Origin: Epiperipatus broadwayi
Taxonomy: Eukaryota > Onychophora > Udeonychophora > Euonychophora > Peripatidae
DNA length: 64,000 nucleotides
NCBI GenBank assembly: GCA_028023455.1
Contig: JAQFVV010006426.1
Span: forward strand, 742,001-806,000
Direction of reading: 5' to 3'
Shown here: positions 1 through 11,622 of the stretch, piece by piece
How positions within the stretch are numbered: position 1 is the first letter of the stretch
How the letters are laid out: every line of letters starts with the position of its first letter
Notes under the pieces: generated by a model
Database searches by the model: none
What the model saw: the letters and a program-made list of their open reading frames with translations, nothing else
Told to the model about the DNA's origin: nothing
Program-made: the position numbers and the translations under genes

Positions 1-235
1 CTCATCCAATATCCCCAGACTAATTTCTAGCTTGTGGTTTTCATCAGTGAGGAGCCTTGGATCTGAGAGTACTGTACCTAGATCTTAGATTCTAATGCAA
101 CCCTCCAGCAGCCATCTTTTATCTCTACTTAACTACAAAACTATGAGAATAAAATTTGAAACACAATAATATTTTCAATCTTAGCTCATTAGCTTATATA
201 GTCATATAGGTATGAACTCAAGACTTATATGACTA
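1..235 (-). repeat. Family R repeat, copy R1 (PLE terminal-repeat type), cut by window edge
   Basis: This is a partial copy of the roughly 455-bp repeat also found at 8,091-8,640 and 46,863-47,381. It reads on the minus strand and is cut by the window start. The match runs through the shared blocks around 'CTAGATCTTAGAT', 'GCAACCCTCCAGCAGCCA' and 'TATCTCTACTTAACTAC'. It contains an HHR fold at 13-52. The R family lies on both sides of a PLE endonuclease remnant near 50.5-51.1 kb, which is why I read it as PLE terminal repeat or a derived non-autonomous retrozyme. Similarity fades after about 235. Confidence 0.7.
13..52 (-). ncRNA. Hammerhead ribozyme-like fold in R1
   Basis: On the minus strand the order is stem I 5' CCTCA (52-48), CTGATGA (47-41), a small stem II, GAAA (27-24), a two-pair stem III with loop TA, then GTC (20-18) and stem I 3' TGGGG (17-13). 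The core boxes and a cleavable GTC are present and stem I has five pairs including one G-U. Weak points are an A-A mismatch next to the core in stem II and a T-G pair in stem III, so activity may be low. Stem III of only two pairs is known in animal PLE and satellite HHRs. Confidence 0.65.
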
Positions 236-1190
236 TATATACCTTCTCTTTGCACACTAGAATCATATACGAATCTGGCCACACATGTTTCATGGCACCA
301 AATCTGCCCTTTGTAACCCTCTCTTTAGAATGTCTACCAATTGTAACTGATCAAGCTTCACATTTTAGGCACTAAATCCGCCTTTGTAATCTACACTATC
401 TGAATCATCAAGAATATAAGCATAAAAATAAATGTTAAACTAAAGAGATGATTTCTTTATTGAACTAAGCTAGCATGAAACTATAAATCTAAAGAAGATT
501 ACAAGGTGATTATGAAAATAATATCTTCTGGTCAAACTAGCTTTAAAATCCACAAACAAACAAACAAAATGTTATGAAATAAATTTAATATTCGTCAAAC
601 CACTAAATAAATAATAATTAGATCTATGGAATGAATATGAAATTAAAATTATAAATTAAGTAATAAATAAATTAGGATGTAGATGACTAAATGGATGATG
701 AGAATAAGTAATAATGAAATAATAAACTGATATGGGTCTGCGAATGAAGAGAAAAAAGCAAAGATGTATGAGAATAATGAATGATTAAGATGATGATAGA
801 ATAAGAGTTAATGAATGATTAAGATGATAATAGAATAGAAGTTAATGAATGAATAATCAATTATGATCATGAAATAAGGTCAAATGAGAATGAATAAATA
901 AAAGAACGATCAAGACAAAATTGAAGAACAATGTTGATGATGGAGACTGAGATCTTAAATTATAAACTAATATTGTATTAAATGATAATAAGATAAACTA
1001 AATAAAATAGGGATTCCAAACTTGACAAAATCAGAATATTCATCATAAAGTCAAAACAAGCTATCCATTTTAAGACAAAAGAAGCAATTTACACCTTAAA
1101 GTTTGGTTGACTTTCATAAAATAGTGAATATAACATAAATCCAACTACAATAAATAACTAGTTAAGATTTTACTTCATTAACGCTTAAAT
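236..1190. other. A-rich intergenic DNA with one short tandem repeat
   Basis: No gene, RNA or recognisable transposon is visible. The only structure is an imperfect 34-bp direct repeat (776-809 and 810-843, 'AATGAATGATTAAGATGAT' at each start) in a GATGA-rich stretch. Confidence 0.5.
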
Positions 1191-1440
1191 AAATTAATAT
1201 ATATATGCGCTCTGCGCACAGTTAAAGAAGCTATTAATAAATTGTCAAAATTTTTTTTTTTTTTACTGCCAAGCGCTTTCGGGACAGTCTACAGTCCCAT
1301 ATTCATAACAGAATAACTCGCCATGAATATGGGACTGTAGACTGTCCCGAAAGCGCTTGGCAGTAAAAAAAAAAAAAAATTTTGACAATTTATTAATAGC
1401 TTCATTAACTGTGCGCAGAGCACATATATATATATATTAA
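1191..1440. repeat. Near-perfect palindrome (arms 1,191-1,306 and 1,323-1,440)
   Basis: Two arms of about 116 bp are inverted copies around a 16-bp centre (1,307-1,322). Each arm carries an AT run, TGCGC-rich bases, a poly-T or poly-A tract, and the block ACTGCCAAGCGCTTTCGGGA, with an inner hairpin GGGAC...GTCCC. The outer flanks are AT repeats. This could be a foldback transposon, two head-to-head copies of a tail-like repeat, or a cruciform-prone remnant. No ORF is inside. Confidence 0.8.
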
Positions 1441-4008
1441 TAAATAACTAGATATAAGATTTACCATAAATTCAAATTCTCCATTGCAAATTAATAATTT
1501 AGTCTTCTCAGGATTCAAACAACTTAAAGATTATTATACAAGATATAATTGAGTCAGTGAGAGGGATTTTGCTACTACCCAAATATAATGCACAAAACAG
1601 CTCTTAATATAAAATCAAATTAACAAACTATATTTAGCAATTCCAAAAAAACTTTATAAACTCCATAACTATTATAAACTTTACACTTCAAGAAATATGA
1701 ATAACTTTTTAATAACTAAACACAATAACTTACCAACTTCCTTTTCTCAAATAATTATGAACAATGAGATCAAGATCGATGAATGATAGATCTGTGGGTT
1801 CAAATAAATGGATTAAACCAATATTAAGTGTTTATCTTTTAGTATATGATTTAAAATAAAATGCAATCTAGGTTAATAGTATTTTGATTATTAAGTGGTG
1901 ATGCCTTAGATGAACTCATAAATTATAGGGCTTAACAAAATTATTATGATATATCAACATATAGTTAAATATATATTTACTGATGATGATTTCAATATAA
2001 TCCAATAATATGTCGATAGTAATAACAATAATAATGTGTGTGGTGATTAGCAATAAGACTACAGACAACTAAATAAATTTTTAACACAACAAGATTTATT
2101 TACACTATTTACAAATTTATTTCAGACACATTATATAAAATAAGACAGAGACATTATACAAAATCAGGTATGGAAAATAATTTGTATCCCTTTGACTATA
2201 CATATAATATATAAGATAAACTAGTACAGTGATATCATTATTGGCTATGTTTCTATTATTTTATCTTAGAGAATAGGAAGATTAAACTTTATTTAAACTA
2301 AATTAGCACTCAGTTTCTAAAACAAAAGTGTATTTAAATCTTTGGGATATGTGCAAATTTTAAATCTAAAACTCAAAGTTATAAAGTTATGTATTATACT
2401 ATAGCTATTTCATTTATCAGAATATGATAAGGCCAATTATCACATTCATCATAATTAACAATTATTATTATTCAATATGATAAGATTTATTGTATTAATG
2501 TGGGGACAGACATGAGAAGTCAAATACATACATGACACCAAAACATTGCCTATGTCCACAATATAATCATTCTAATAGTTAATCTATCTTACCGATCCAT
2601 TGGAGAATCACTGCTTGATGAAAATAAATCAACATTGTACAGGTGCATCAATTGCTCTTTCATATAGAAGTTTTACAATCACTAGTAAGTTTTGGTTTGT
2701 TTGTTTATAAACTGATGAAGATCCTGCAACATCGTAAAGACACTATTCCAATTAGGCAAACACTATAGATAAACCAGTGTCCCTGAATCTAACTTTATCT
2801 TATCCTTGCTATTTAATTTTAAAATACTAAAACTTCACCACACACAGTGGCAAACTAACTACATAACCTCATGAGGGATCAAACAATAAAAGAAGGCTCT
2901 ACAAAACAATATGATAGTTGTACAATATGGCCAATTTTAATACCTTTTTCTAGATACAAATCTGTGGGCATTGCCTCATCACAGGGAAATAGAATTCAGA
3001 CCATGGATATCATCCTCTCTTGGGATTAACTATGCTAACTAAGCACTAACTATTGATCAGCCTCAACAATATCATCCTCTCATGTAATTAGCAAGGGGAG
3101 AATTCTTCATCTACCCATGGCCAATATCAATGATACTATATTTGATGCAATTATATGTGGCACATACTTATCAGCTGAAAGCTGTCATGAATTCTTAAAA
3201 TAGCAAGATAAAATAATTCTAACAATAAAAGTGGAAACATAAATATTCCATTTCACAATGCAGAAATTATTAGTGTATTAAACAAATCAACATGTAAGTC
3301 AAATGACCATTAACTATTTTTAAAAATAATAATAATACTTTGGTTATAACAAGCCATACACACATAGACAATGAAGATTAGCCTACATTTTATATTTAAA
3401 GTGGACATGTTCATTAGGCAAAATTTAAGAAATGCAAGATGCTTATATCAAATATTTCATATAATAAAACAATTGTGTCACTATAGTATGACAAATTTAT
3501 TTTTTTTTTTTACCCTCAAAAAAAAAAAAAACATATTTTATAAAAAAAAAAAAAAAAAAAAAAATTTTTTTTTTTCAAAAAAAACAATATTTAATATTAT
3601 ATTTTCCATACCCGGAAAAAAAACAAATATATATATATAATAAATGTATATATCTTTATACATCTATTTGTCCTTAACTATATATATTTTCATACCACAA
3701 TAAATAAATAAAAACTCTGAATAATATGTTACAAACAATATATTACAATAATAAACCTAGGCAATAAAAAAAATAAACGAACATTTTCTCCCATTAGATT
3801 TTATCCTCCTTAGTTCAAAGTTTGTTCCATCATTATGAGCTAAATGATAAGGAAACTGATATCATGAGCAAACATTCATAAGTAATGCATATATATATAT
3901 TATGATTATTATATTTGATGCCAGCATAGTGAAACAAAATTCAAACACTTCCAAGTGTAGCACAATTAAAAATATGTTTATCCATATTTTCTGTACATAA
4001 TTTTCCTT
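1441..4008. other. AT-rich intergenic DNA, no gene seen
   Basis: I see no ORF with protein-like composition and no transposon signature. A homopolymer stretch lies at about 3,498-3,590, where long A and T runs alternate; any ORF reading through it is low-complexity. Confidence 0.5.
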
Positions 4009-4134
4009 TGTTATATATAGAGTAAGTTAAAAACAAACTCTTATGAAGCTTCAAAAATACCCTCAACCTCAGACCACGGTTTCTGCCTCTAGCATCATCA
4101 GTGAGTTTGTTTTTAACTTACTCTATATATAACA
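4009..4134. repeat. Small foldback element with perfect 32-bp inverted ends
   Basis: The left arm 4,009-4,040 and right arm 4,103-4,134 are perfect inverted copies, with ends TGTTATATATAG and CTATATATAACA. The 62-bp centre plus the right arm hold a well-formed minus-strand HHR (4,068-4,105). The TG...CA ends and embedded ribozyme suggest a very short non-autonomous element made of a terminal repeat fragment. No ORF. Confidence 0.8.
4068..4105 (-). ncRNA. Type I hammerhead ribozyme with intact core
   Basis: Minus-strand order: stem I 5' CTCA (4,105-4,102), CTGATGA (4,101-4,095), stem II TGC-loop TAGAG-GCA, GAAA (4,083-4,080), stem III ACC-loop GT-GGT, cleavage triplet GTC (4,074-4,072), stem I 3' TGAG (4,071-4,068). 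All conserved core positions are present, the cleavage site is a canonical GUC, and all three helices are complementary. Stem III with a two-base loop matches the minimal animal HHRs reported for PLEs and satellite repeats, which often act as dimers. Predicted self-cleavage is between 4,072 and 4,071 in the minus-strand transcript. Confidence 0.85.
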
Positions 4135-5164
4135 TTTGTAAATAGGAGCTTTATTAAAATTAGGTCATCTGACTTGATTTTTTATCAAAATAATTTTCCT
4201 TAAATGAATTTATAGATTTATTACGATCTACAAAACAAACTTTTTAAAATCATTTATTGATTGATTTATTTTGTTTTTCCATTTGTGTTGATATCTGTAA
4301 TAACTTTAAATGATCTTGGTAATTTTAAAACATTTTAAAATATTAATTTTCATGTTACACAATAAAGATTGAGAAGTAAATATTTATTTATTCATTTCTA
4401 TCAGCAAATTAATATGTATTTAATAATATTAGGATGAATTTATTCAATTGTTAGTAATTATAAATACGATATCCTTGGGTATTTTAACACTGTAACTTTT
4501 CCATTTTCCATAATCAAGCAAAATCACACTAAAACAAAACTTTGCAGAAGAGTTTTCTTTCTTAATCAGAATAGGGAATAAGTCATGCATTTTTTTCTTT
4601 TAAATTGATTAAACTTTATACTACTTAAAAATGACTTTTTAGTTTACTTTATATTTTCACACTTTTCTTCAAAATTACTTCTAATTATATTTTATGAAGA
4701 TTATAATTTATAAGCAAACATATTTTTCTTCTTTATAATAAAGAGCACAAAAACAAAACATTTTCGCCTTTTTCTTTTCAATCTAAATAATTTACATATC
4801 ATTTTTAAATATGAAAATTGGCTAATATAAATAAAATAAAAGTAATTGCTTACACTTTCTGGATTTGTTCTTAGTTTGAAGTAGTATTTGTTGAGGCAAA
4901 TAATTATCCATATGGCTGTTATTCTCTCTTCTCCAGTGTGCATCTCAGGAATTATAAAATCGATGGAAAATAGTGATGAATGAACACAGGGTTTAAGGTT
5001 TCGGTGCTTGTCTTATAGATAAAGATGCCGTTGGATGGCGCTGTTTTCATGCTAAAACTATAAAATATGACCATTCCCAGGCCGTTGATTATAATAATTT
5101 TGCTGTGCTTTTTTGTAATGCGAAAATAAAAACAAAATAAAATCATCTTTTATAAATATTATAA
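4135..5164. other. AT-rich DNA, no supported gene
   Basis: Two short minus-strand ORFs (about 80 and 64 codons, 4,701-5,146) show no family resemblance I recognise and may be chance. The segment 4,990-5,060 is somewhat less AT-rich. Confidence 0.4.
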
Positions 5165-5895
5165 ACAACATTTTAGCATTACAAACAAGAGAACACTAAC
5201 CCTAAAACTAACCCTAACCCTAAAACTAACCCTAAACCTAACCCTAAAACTAACCCTAAAATTAAACATAGCCCTAAAACTAACCCTAAACATAACCGCA
5301 ACAACTTTTACTTTTTATTGTCATTCTATTTGAAGTAAAAAATAGCCGTAATATCTCTTTGTCTGTAAAAAAAAAAAAAAATGTAAAACGAAGACTAAAA
5401 AAATAAAAGTAGACTAAGAAATTTTACTTTTTATTATGATTATTATTTTTTAGTTAAACAACAACAAAAAAAAATATTAACGAAAATATTAATGTATACA
5501 ATTTAAATGATAATAATAAATGTAAAATAAAATCAACAAATTACAATTTGATTCGTGTTTTTTTTTCTATCGTATATTTTTTTAATTGTGTTACGGCTTT
5601 TTTTTTATCAATTTTCTATCGGATATTTTTTTACTTGTGTTACGACTTTTTTTGTTGTTTAAGTAAAAAATAATATTCGTAATAAAAAGTAAAATTTCTT
5701 AGTCTACTTTTTATTTTTTTAGTCTTCGTTTTACTTTTTTTTTTTTAAAAAAAAAAGAGATATTACAGCTACTTTTTACTTCAAATAGAATGACAATAAA
5801 AAGTAAAAGTTGTTACGGTTAGGTTTAGGGTTAGTTTTAGTTTTAGGGTTAGGGTTAGTTTTAGGGTTAGTGTTCTGTTGTTTGTAATGCTAAAA
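5165..5895. repeat. Large imperfect palindrome tipped with telomere-like repeats
   Basis: The left arm (about 5,165-5,480) and right arm (about 5,650-5,895) are inverted copies: CCCTAA-type repeats, then TTTTACTTTTTATTGTCATT, then AACGAAGACTAAAAAAATAAA and so on toward an AT-rich loop. The outer tips carry matching inverted 'ATTACAAACA'-like bases. I see no coding capacity. Confidence 0.8.
5197..5300. repeat. Interstitial telomere-like repeat (CCCTAA/CCCTAAAA)
   Basis: About ten units of CCCTAA spaced as CCCTAA or CCCTAAAA, some degraded (CATAGCCCTAAAAC). The G-rich complement is TTAGGG, the common animal telomere unit. Inverted counterparts lie at about 5,817-5,872 and 6,439-6,473. Confidence 0.85.
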
Positions 5896-6647
5896 TAAAA
5901 AAATATCAAAATCGTAACCATACTCGGACAAAAGAAAGAAACTCAAACTTTTTTAAACAACAACAAACACATATAAATGTCTTCTTTACTTATTAAACAT
6001 GTTTATAATATTTGCTTTTAATGAAATTTACAAAAAATCATGCATATTTTACTTTTTATTATGATTATTATTTTTTAGTTAAACAACAACAAAAAAAAAT
6101 ATTAACGAAAATATTAATGTATACAATTTAAATGATAATAATAAATGTAAAATAAAATCAACAAATTACAATTTGATTCGTGTTTTTTTTTCTATCGTAT
6201 ATTTTTTTAATTGTGTTACGGCTTTTTTTTTATCAATTTTCTATCGGATATTTTTTTACTTGTGTTACGACTTTTTTTGTTGTTTAAGTAAAAAATAATA
6301 TTCGTAATAAAAAGTAAAATTTCTTAGTCTACTTTTTATTTTTTTAGTCTTCGTTTTACTTTTTTTTTTTAAAAAAAAAAAGAGATATTACGGCTACTTT
6401 TTACTTCAAATAGAATGACAATAAAAAGTAAAAGTTGTTACGGTTAGGTTTAGGGTTAGTTTTAGGGTTAGTGTTCTGTTGTTTGTAATGCTAAAATAAA
6501 AAAATATCAAAATCGTAACCATACTCGGACAAAAGAAAGAAACTCAAACTTTTTTAAACAACAACAAACACATATAAATGTCTTCTTTACTTATTAAACA
6601 TGTTTATAATATTTGCTTTTTATGAAATTTACAAAAAATCATGCATA
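5422..6647. repeat. Direct duplication of a ~600-625-bp unit
   Basis: 5,422-6,046 is repeated almost base for base at 6,047-6,647. The offset is 625 at the start and 601 after the telomere-like tract, because the second copy has 24 bp fewer in its GGTTAG/TTTTAGGG array (5,817-5,872 against 6,439-6,473). Near identity implies a recent duplication. Confidence 0.85.
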
Positions 6648-6959
6648 TTTGTACTTTTCTTACTGGATATTTTTTTGGTACCGCTCTTTTTTACTTCAAA
6701 AATATACACACGGTATAATCTTCTTTGTCTCGTGGAATGTTATGAACAGTATGTTACTTGACATGTTACCTAATTGCAACTCACTAAAAACATAGATCTT
6801 TAACATTTTCCCAATTAAAACTTCAATACAGTATGTTATAAAAAGTCTTAGAATTATTACTTTAAAAAATCTGAACATTTCAATACTTTAAAATATAAAA
6901 AAATCAAATGAAAACAACATTTCCATCCAATTCAAATACAAACTCTCTCATCAAGCCGT

Positions 6960-7180
6960 AACTATTTTATAAACTGTGCGAATTCGGAAAATGTATTTGC
7001 TGCTATGCGACATACATGCTATACTGTGACGCGACATAACGGCCTGCATTCTGTAGCACAACAAAAAAGTTGTATTATAGAAAACGCGGGTTCGAACGTG
7101 TCGGCCGCGGAAACAGCATTTTTATGTGTTTTAGCGCAATAAACGGTGCCATAGAGCGGCGTTTTTAGCTATAAGATAAG
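6960..7180 (+). other. GC-richer segment with a B-box-like motif
   Basis: This block is clearly less AT-rich than its flanks. GGGTTCGAACG at about 7,088-7,098 resembles a pol III B box and TAGCACAACAAA upstream weakly resembles an A box. It could be a decayed tRNA-derived SINE or an LTR 3' module like those in the X and Z families. No cloverleaf could be drawn. Confidence 0.3.
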
Positions 7181-7556
7181 TACCAAGGTTTCTTACTCCA
7201 TGTTTTTAAATACACATTATCCTGTAATCTTATTCAATTCAATCCACAAGGTTGTTACTTTTCAGCTTTTTCTTTTTTTATATAGGTGTAGAAATTAAAA
7301 TCCTTTTTATTCTGATTTTCTTTCTTACTACCCTTCCCCTACAAACTTTGTTAAATTATTTATACCTTGTATTACATTGCATTATGGTACCAAATGAACC
7401 AATAACTGAACAGTGTGAATAAATTAATATTTCTCTATCTAGTGACAACTAATTAGACTGCTTCATATTTTAAATTGCAATACAATATATTTGTAGAATG
7501 TTTACAAAATTTAGAAGAATTATAAATTGTTTTCTTCTAATTATTGTTTAATAATA

Positions 7557-7732
<176 letters not shown>

Positions 7733-8090
7733 GTGCTAAATATTTTCATACTTCCAAACTGGTTTAATACTATTAAAATATTATTTTAAATATGACTGCC
7801 ACTAGACCTTATGATAAAAATGTTTATGAAATTCATATCCACTCTGTCAGATTTTCTAGTGTGTCTCAAACAGTCCAAGTCTTCATCACTCTCAGGATAT
7901 GTATTGGTGAGCTTTTACTTAATTGGAAAATTATAATCCAACAAGCATTTTAACCTATTACTGATTTTATACACTGATTTTTCAATATATTATAAATTAT
8001 TATTAATTAAAATTTTTCATACTGGATCATTTGAATAAAGCTTAGTATAATTGAGCCAAATCATATGTTTACAATATATATATATGCGCA

Positions 8091-8640
8091 CTGAGTGGCA
8101 TTACTGTATGGAGAGTTTGGCTGTTTTAATAACAGTTATGAAAAAGCATAAGAAATGTTGATCATGTGATGTTCAGTGGTTTAGTACCAATCCTGCCTAA
8201 TAGGATATTGGTGGCTATGCTTATTATAGAACCAAAGATACCAAAATGTCTGGGTACTAAACTGAGTTCAGATCTATATGACTATATAAGCTAAGGAGCT
8301 TAGAGTGAAAATATTGTGTTTTCAAATTTTATTCTAATAGTTTTGTAGTTAAGTAGAGATAAAGGGTGGCTGCTGGAGGGTTGCATTAGATCCAGAGATC
8401 TAGGTGCAGTGCTCTCAGATCCAACACTACTCACTGATGAAAGCCACAAGCTAGAAACTAGTCTGGGGATATTGGATGAGTAGGTACTAAAGAGGGATTT
8501 TATGCACAAGCCTTCTGGCATCCATCAATTATTCTGGCTTGCACTGAGTGGAACTACTGTATGGAGAGTTTTGCCTGTTTTAATAACAGTTATGAGCAAA
8601 CATAAGAACTGGTGATCATGTGATGATAAGAGGTTCCAGC
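8091..8640 (+). repeat. Family R repeat, copy R2: tandem unit of 453 bp
   Basis: The block beginning CTGAGTGGCATTACTGTATG at 8,091 recurs at 8,544 after exactly 453 bp. The second unit continues only to about 8,640, giving 1.2 tandem units. The unit carries an HHR in the plus orientation (8,429-8,468). Tandem units bearing HHRs are the layout of PLE pseudo-LTRs and of animal retrozymes, whose RNAs are cut into unit-length pieces. No ORF of note is inside. Confidence 0.8.
8429..8468 (+). ncRNA. Hammerhead ribozyme-like fold in R2
   Basis: CTGATGA is at 8,434-8,440, GAAA at 8,454-8,457 and the cleavage triplet GTC at 8,461-8,463. Stem III is two pairs (A-T, C-G) with loop TA; stem II is AGC/GCT with loop CACAA plus an A-A mismatch at the core side; stem I pairs CTCA with TGGG (one G-U). 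Core residues are complete. The core-proximal A-A pair replaces the usual G-C, so activity is uncertain. Confidence 0.7.
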
Positions 8641-9830
8641 TTTGAATCTTAATAATCACAGATGAGAGCAAAATCCAAAAATTTGTTGACTATATTATAA
8701 AGTGCCCACTGATTATCCAAGTAGGATGAAAAAAATATGTCTTCAAAGGATATGAGTAAGTCGTGTGATGTTAGTATTTAATGACATAATATTATTTATA
8801 AAATTCTTTTGTTTCTGGAAAATTAAGAGTTCAAAATTTGTTTTTAATCTAGATAGTTCAAAAGCTGTGAAAACATAAGTATTTATCTTAATTTTTTAAA
8901 ACTAATACCCAATTAAATTCTAAATATAATTAAATGTAGTTCAATTTTAAAATATTACTTCTGTTCCTTTTATTTATTGTATAAAATGTAAGATAAGACT
9001 TATACAAATATGAATATAATTATCAGTGGGTGGTTCTATGTGTACATGTAACATCTATGTATTATTATTTTAGAGGATGAAGTACATACAATTTTATAAT
9101 CTCTAAATGTAGCGCAATACAAAGAACTAAGTATTAGCTCTGTGCTAATGATTTTACAGGCAATCACTGAAGCTGGTGGGCTTCAATTCTGTCAGTGATG
9201 CCTCTACAATTAACAATTAAAATCAATACATATTTTTTTTCACCAACCTGTGTCCTGAGTGAAGGAAACATTAAAAATTATTAAACCCTGGTCTTTAAAA
9301 CTGTGGAACTAACTGTTCGTGTCATTATAAAAACAGATAAAACTGATTTCCAAATGATAACTACAGATTCATCCCCATGGGAATATATCCCCTTTTTGTT
9401 GAAAATTAAGACCATATTACATTTATTTTTAAAACAGTTCAGTGATCATCTGACCAAATCATATTGACCTAAGATATTTATCTTCTGACAATATCAAGAT
9501 ACCCTATTTTCCCATCACTATACAATGGCAATGTGGGGTGATTATGGATTATATATTCAAGAAAAACCTAAGCCTGTTTGTGATTAAAAGTTTCAAGATT
9601 CACTATATATGTTAACCATGCTATCTTTTTAATCTAGTTGTATTATACTTTAGATAAACTTGAATATTATTGCCATAAATCAAAACCCAATGTGCTTAAA
9701 TAAAGTAGAATATGACTTAATCACTAGACATGAATTCTACAGGTTTTAAAATCTTAAAAAAAAAATCTTTAAAAAATGTGTGAAATCCACAGACAGTTGG
9801 ACAATAAATTTATAATAAAACTCTCAACAT
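8641..9830. other. AT-rich DNA, no gene seen
   Basis: Nothing coding is visible. One short imperfect hairpin (about 9,161-9,203, GGCAATCACTGA...TCAGTGATGCC with inner GAAGC/GCTTC) stands out but matches no family I can name. Confidence 0.4.
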
Positions 9831-10335
9831 TTTCCAAATCTCTACAGAATTTTACGTTCTCTTTGCACTATTCACAGTGTTTTACTCATTTACTTTATAG
9901 TTTCAAGTATTTAGAAATCTTCTTCAAAGCTTTATTTGATTTCTCCTTTCAATTTACATACTACAAGATATCTTAAAACTACAATACTATCATTATCTTA
10001 TTAAAGTACTTAGTAGCTATTTCATTTTTTCAATTGCTTATATTAAATGAATCTACAGAATTGGATTCATTTTTCGAATTCTAATAATGCTTTATTCAAT
10101 GATCTTACAGTTTTGACTAACTAACAGTCTTCTTCAGAACAGCATTTTTTCTTACAATTTACATACTAATAATATACAATTATATCTTTAAATTACTGTA
10201 CTATATTAACTTATCAAACATTCTATACTTTGTCCATTTTATTGCTTATTGGCATTATTCACAAAGTTTTTTTTTTCTTCAATTGTTTTACAGTTTGACT
10301 GATTAGCAATCTTTTTCAGAACTTTATTTTCTTTA
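9830..10335 (-). repeat. Three degenerate tandem PLE-type terminal repeats
   Basis: On the minus strand three blocks share the order TTCTGAAGAAGA-...-GTCAAAAC-TGTAA...AATAAAG, with the TCTTC motif near 9,921, 10,131 and 10,315, so the period is roughly 185-210 bp. The same order (CTGAAGAAGACTG...CAGTCGAAACG) occurs in the PLE at 25,833-27,608. The copies have lost the G of GAAA, so they are fossils of an HHR-like terminal repeat. Confidence 0.5.
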
Positions 10336-10549
10336 TCATTCTAATTTATATAATAGAACATTACTAAAAAATGTTGTTAATAATAAATTACTATAAAGAT
10401 TACCATCTGTTTATATGTAAAATTATCCTCACTGTTAGTTAAGTTTGCATTACATTATAACATTTTTCTTTTTATACAATCATTATATCGATATTCAAAT
10501 AATCCATCTTTAACTTCCATTTGAATAGTTAGAAAAGACTACCTATGTG

Positions 10550-11095
10550 CAGGGCCTTTCAAAGAAAATGTGAAGCCCAGGGCAACTAATATTTTAGAGG
10601 CCCTTCAAAATTTTAAATAAGAACATGGGGAGAGAAAAGAAATGAGAGTTTTTACTTACAAGACCAAAAAACAAGACTTTGGGAGCAGTTAGTTACGAGT
10701 CACAGAAACAAGCAAGCAGATCAGATCCAGATAGCATGTAGATAGAGTAGATTCACTCTAGCACTGTTAGTATCGTAAAATACTGTTAGCATGGAACTGA
10801 CTATCAGGGGACTGAGACTATTAGTTCTGCTGGTCACTAAGCATTGCAGTTGCTTTCATCACAGAGTCGTCAAATTGGCACCTCATCCCTAAACTAGCTT
10901 ACGTTTTTGACTCATGGTATGCCTGCTTGAAAAAGTTTTTCTTGAATATTTTTTAGAGGAATTTAACTGTAGAATTAAGGTGTGATATCGCTTTGTCTTC
11001 TATATTTTTGTTTAACATATTGAATTGCCAAATTGAGGCCCTAATATTGCAAGGTCTGGTGAAGCTGTCTCTCCTCTCCCTTCTGATTGGCCCTG
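10550..11095. mobile_element. Candidate hAT-like MITE (546 bp)
   Basis: Ends are CAGGGCC (10,550-10,556) and GGCCCTG (11,089-11,095), followed inside by AGCCCAGGGCAACTA and GAGGCCC blocks typical of hAT-type termini. Base composition is richer in G+C than the flanks. I could not find an 8-bp target duplication, so the boundaries and class are tentative. No transposase ORF. Confidence 0.45.
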
Positions 11096-11622
11096 CCTGA
11101 ACAAATATTTACCTTACTATAATCTAGATAAATATAAAGCCATGATTTATTTCATGTGCTACATAGTGTAATATTTATATGAATATAATAGATATGTATA
11201 CGTATATCAAATTTGATCAAACATATATAATAAAACTAGATGTTTTTTGTTATATGTGTATGTTAAGTGCAAGTTAACTATTCTGTAAGTAGTAATATAA
11301 ACAGAAAGATAAAATGTATATGAATACAAATATTTTTATTAGCTATTATATGTAAATTATGAGCAACTATTTACATAAATAATATTAATTAAGACCCACA
11401 GATAAAGTGTATATGTTGAAATATATATATAAAAAGTGAACTTTATTTGCAAATTCATTTGAATGATTCTTTGAGGGTTTAACTTGTGAATTATCTTAAG
11501 TATTATATTCAGACATTTATTCCATAAATAGGTTTAAAATGTAAAACATTATTAAATAATGTAAATTGTGATTCAATAATGGGATATTGCAAGTGAGAGC
11601 ATTTAATTTGGAACAATAATTA
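11096..11622. other. AT-rich DNA, nothing recognised
   Basis: No ORF, RNA or repeat signature was seen between the two DNA transposons. Confidence 0.4.

Noticed and set aside
1320-1370. Hammerhead motif in the palindrome (CTGTAGA...GAAAGCGC)
   Set aside because: The first box lacks the required A and no stem II can form.
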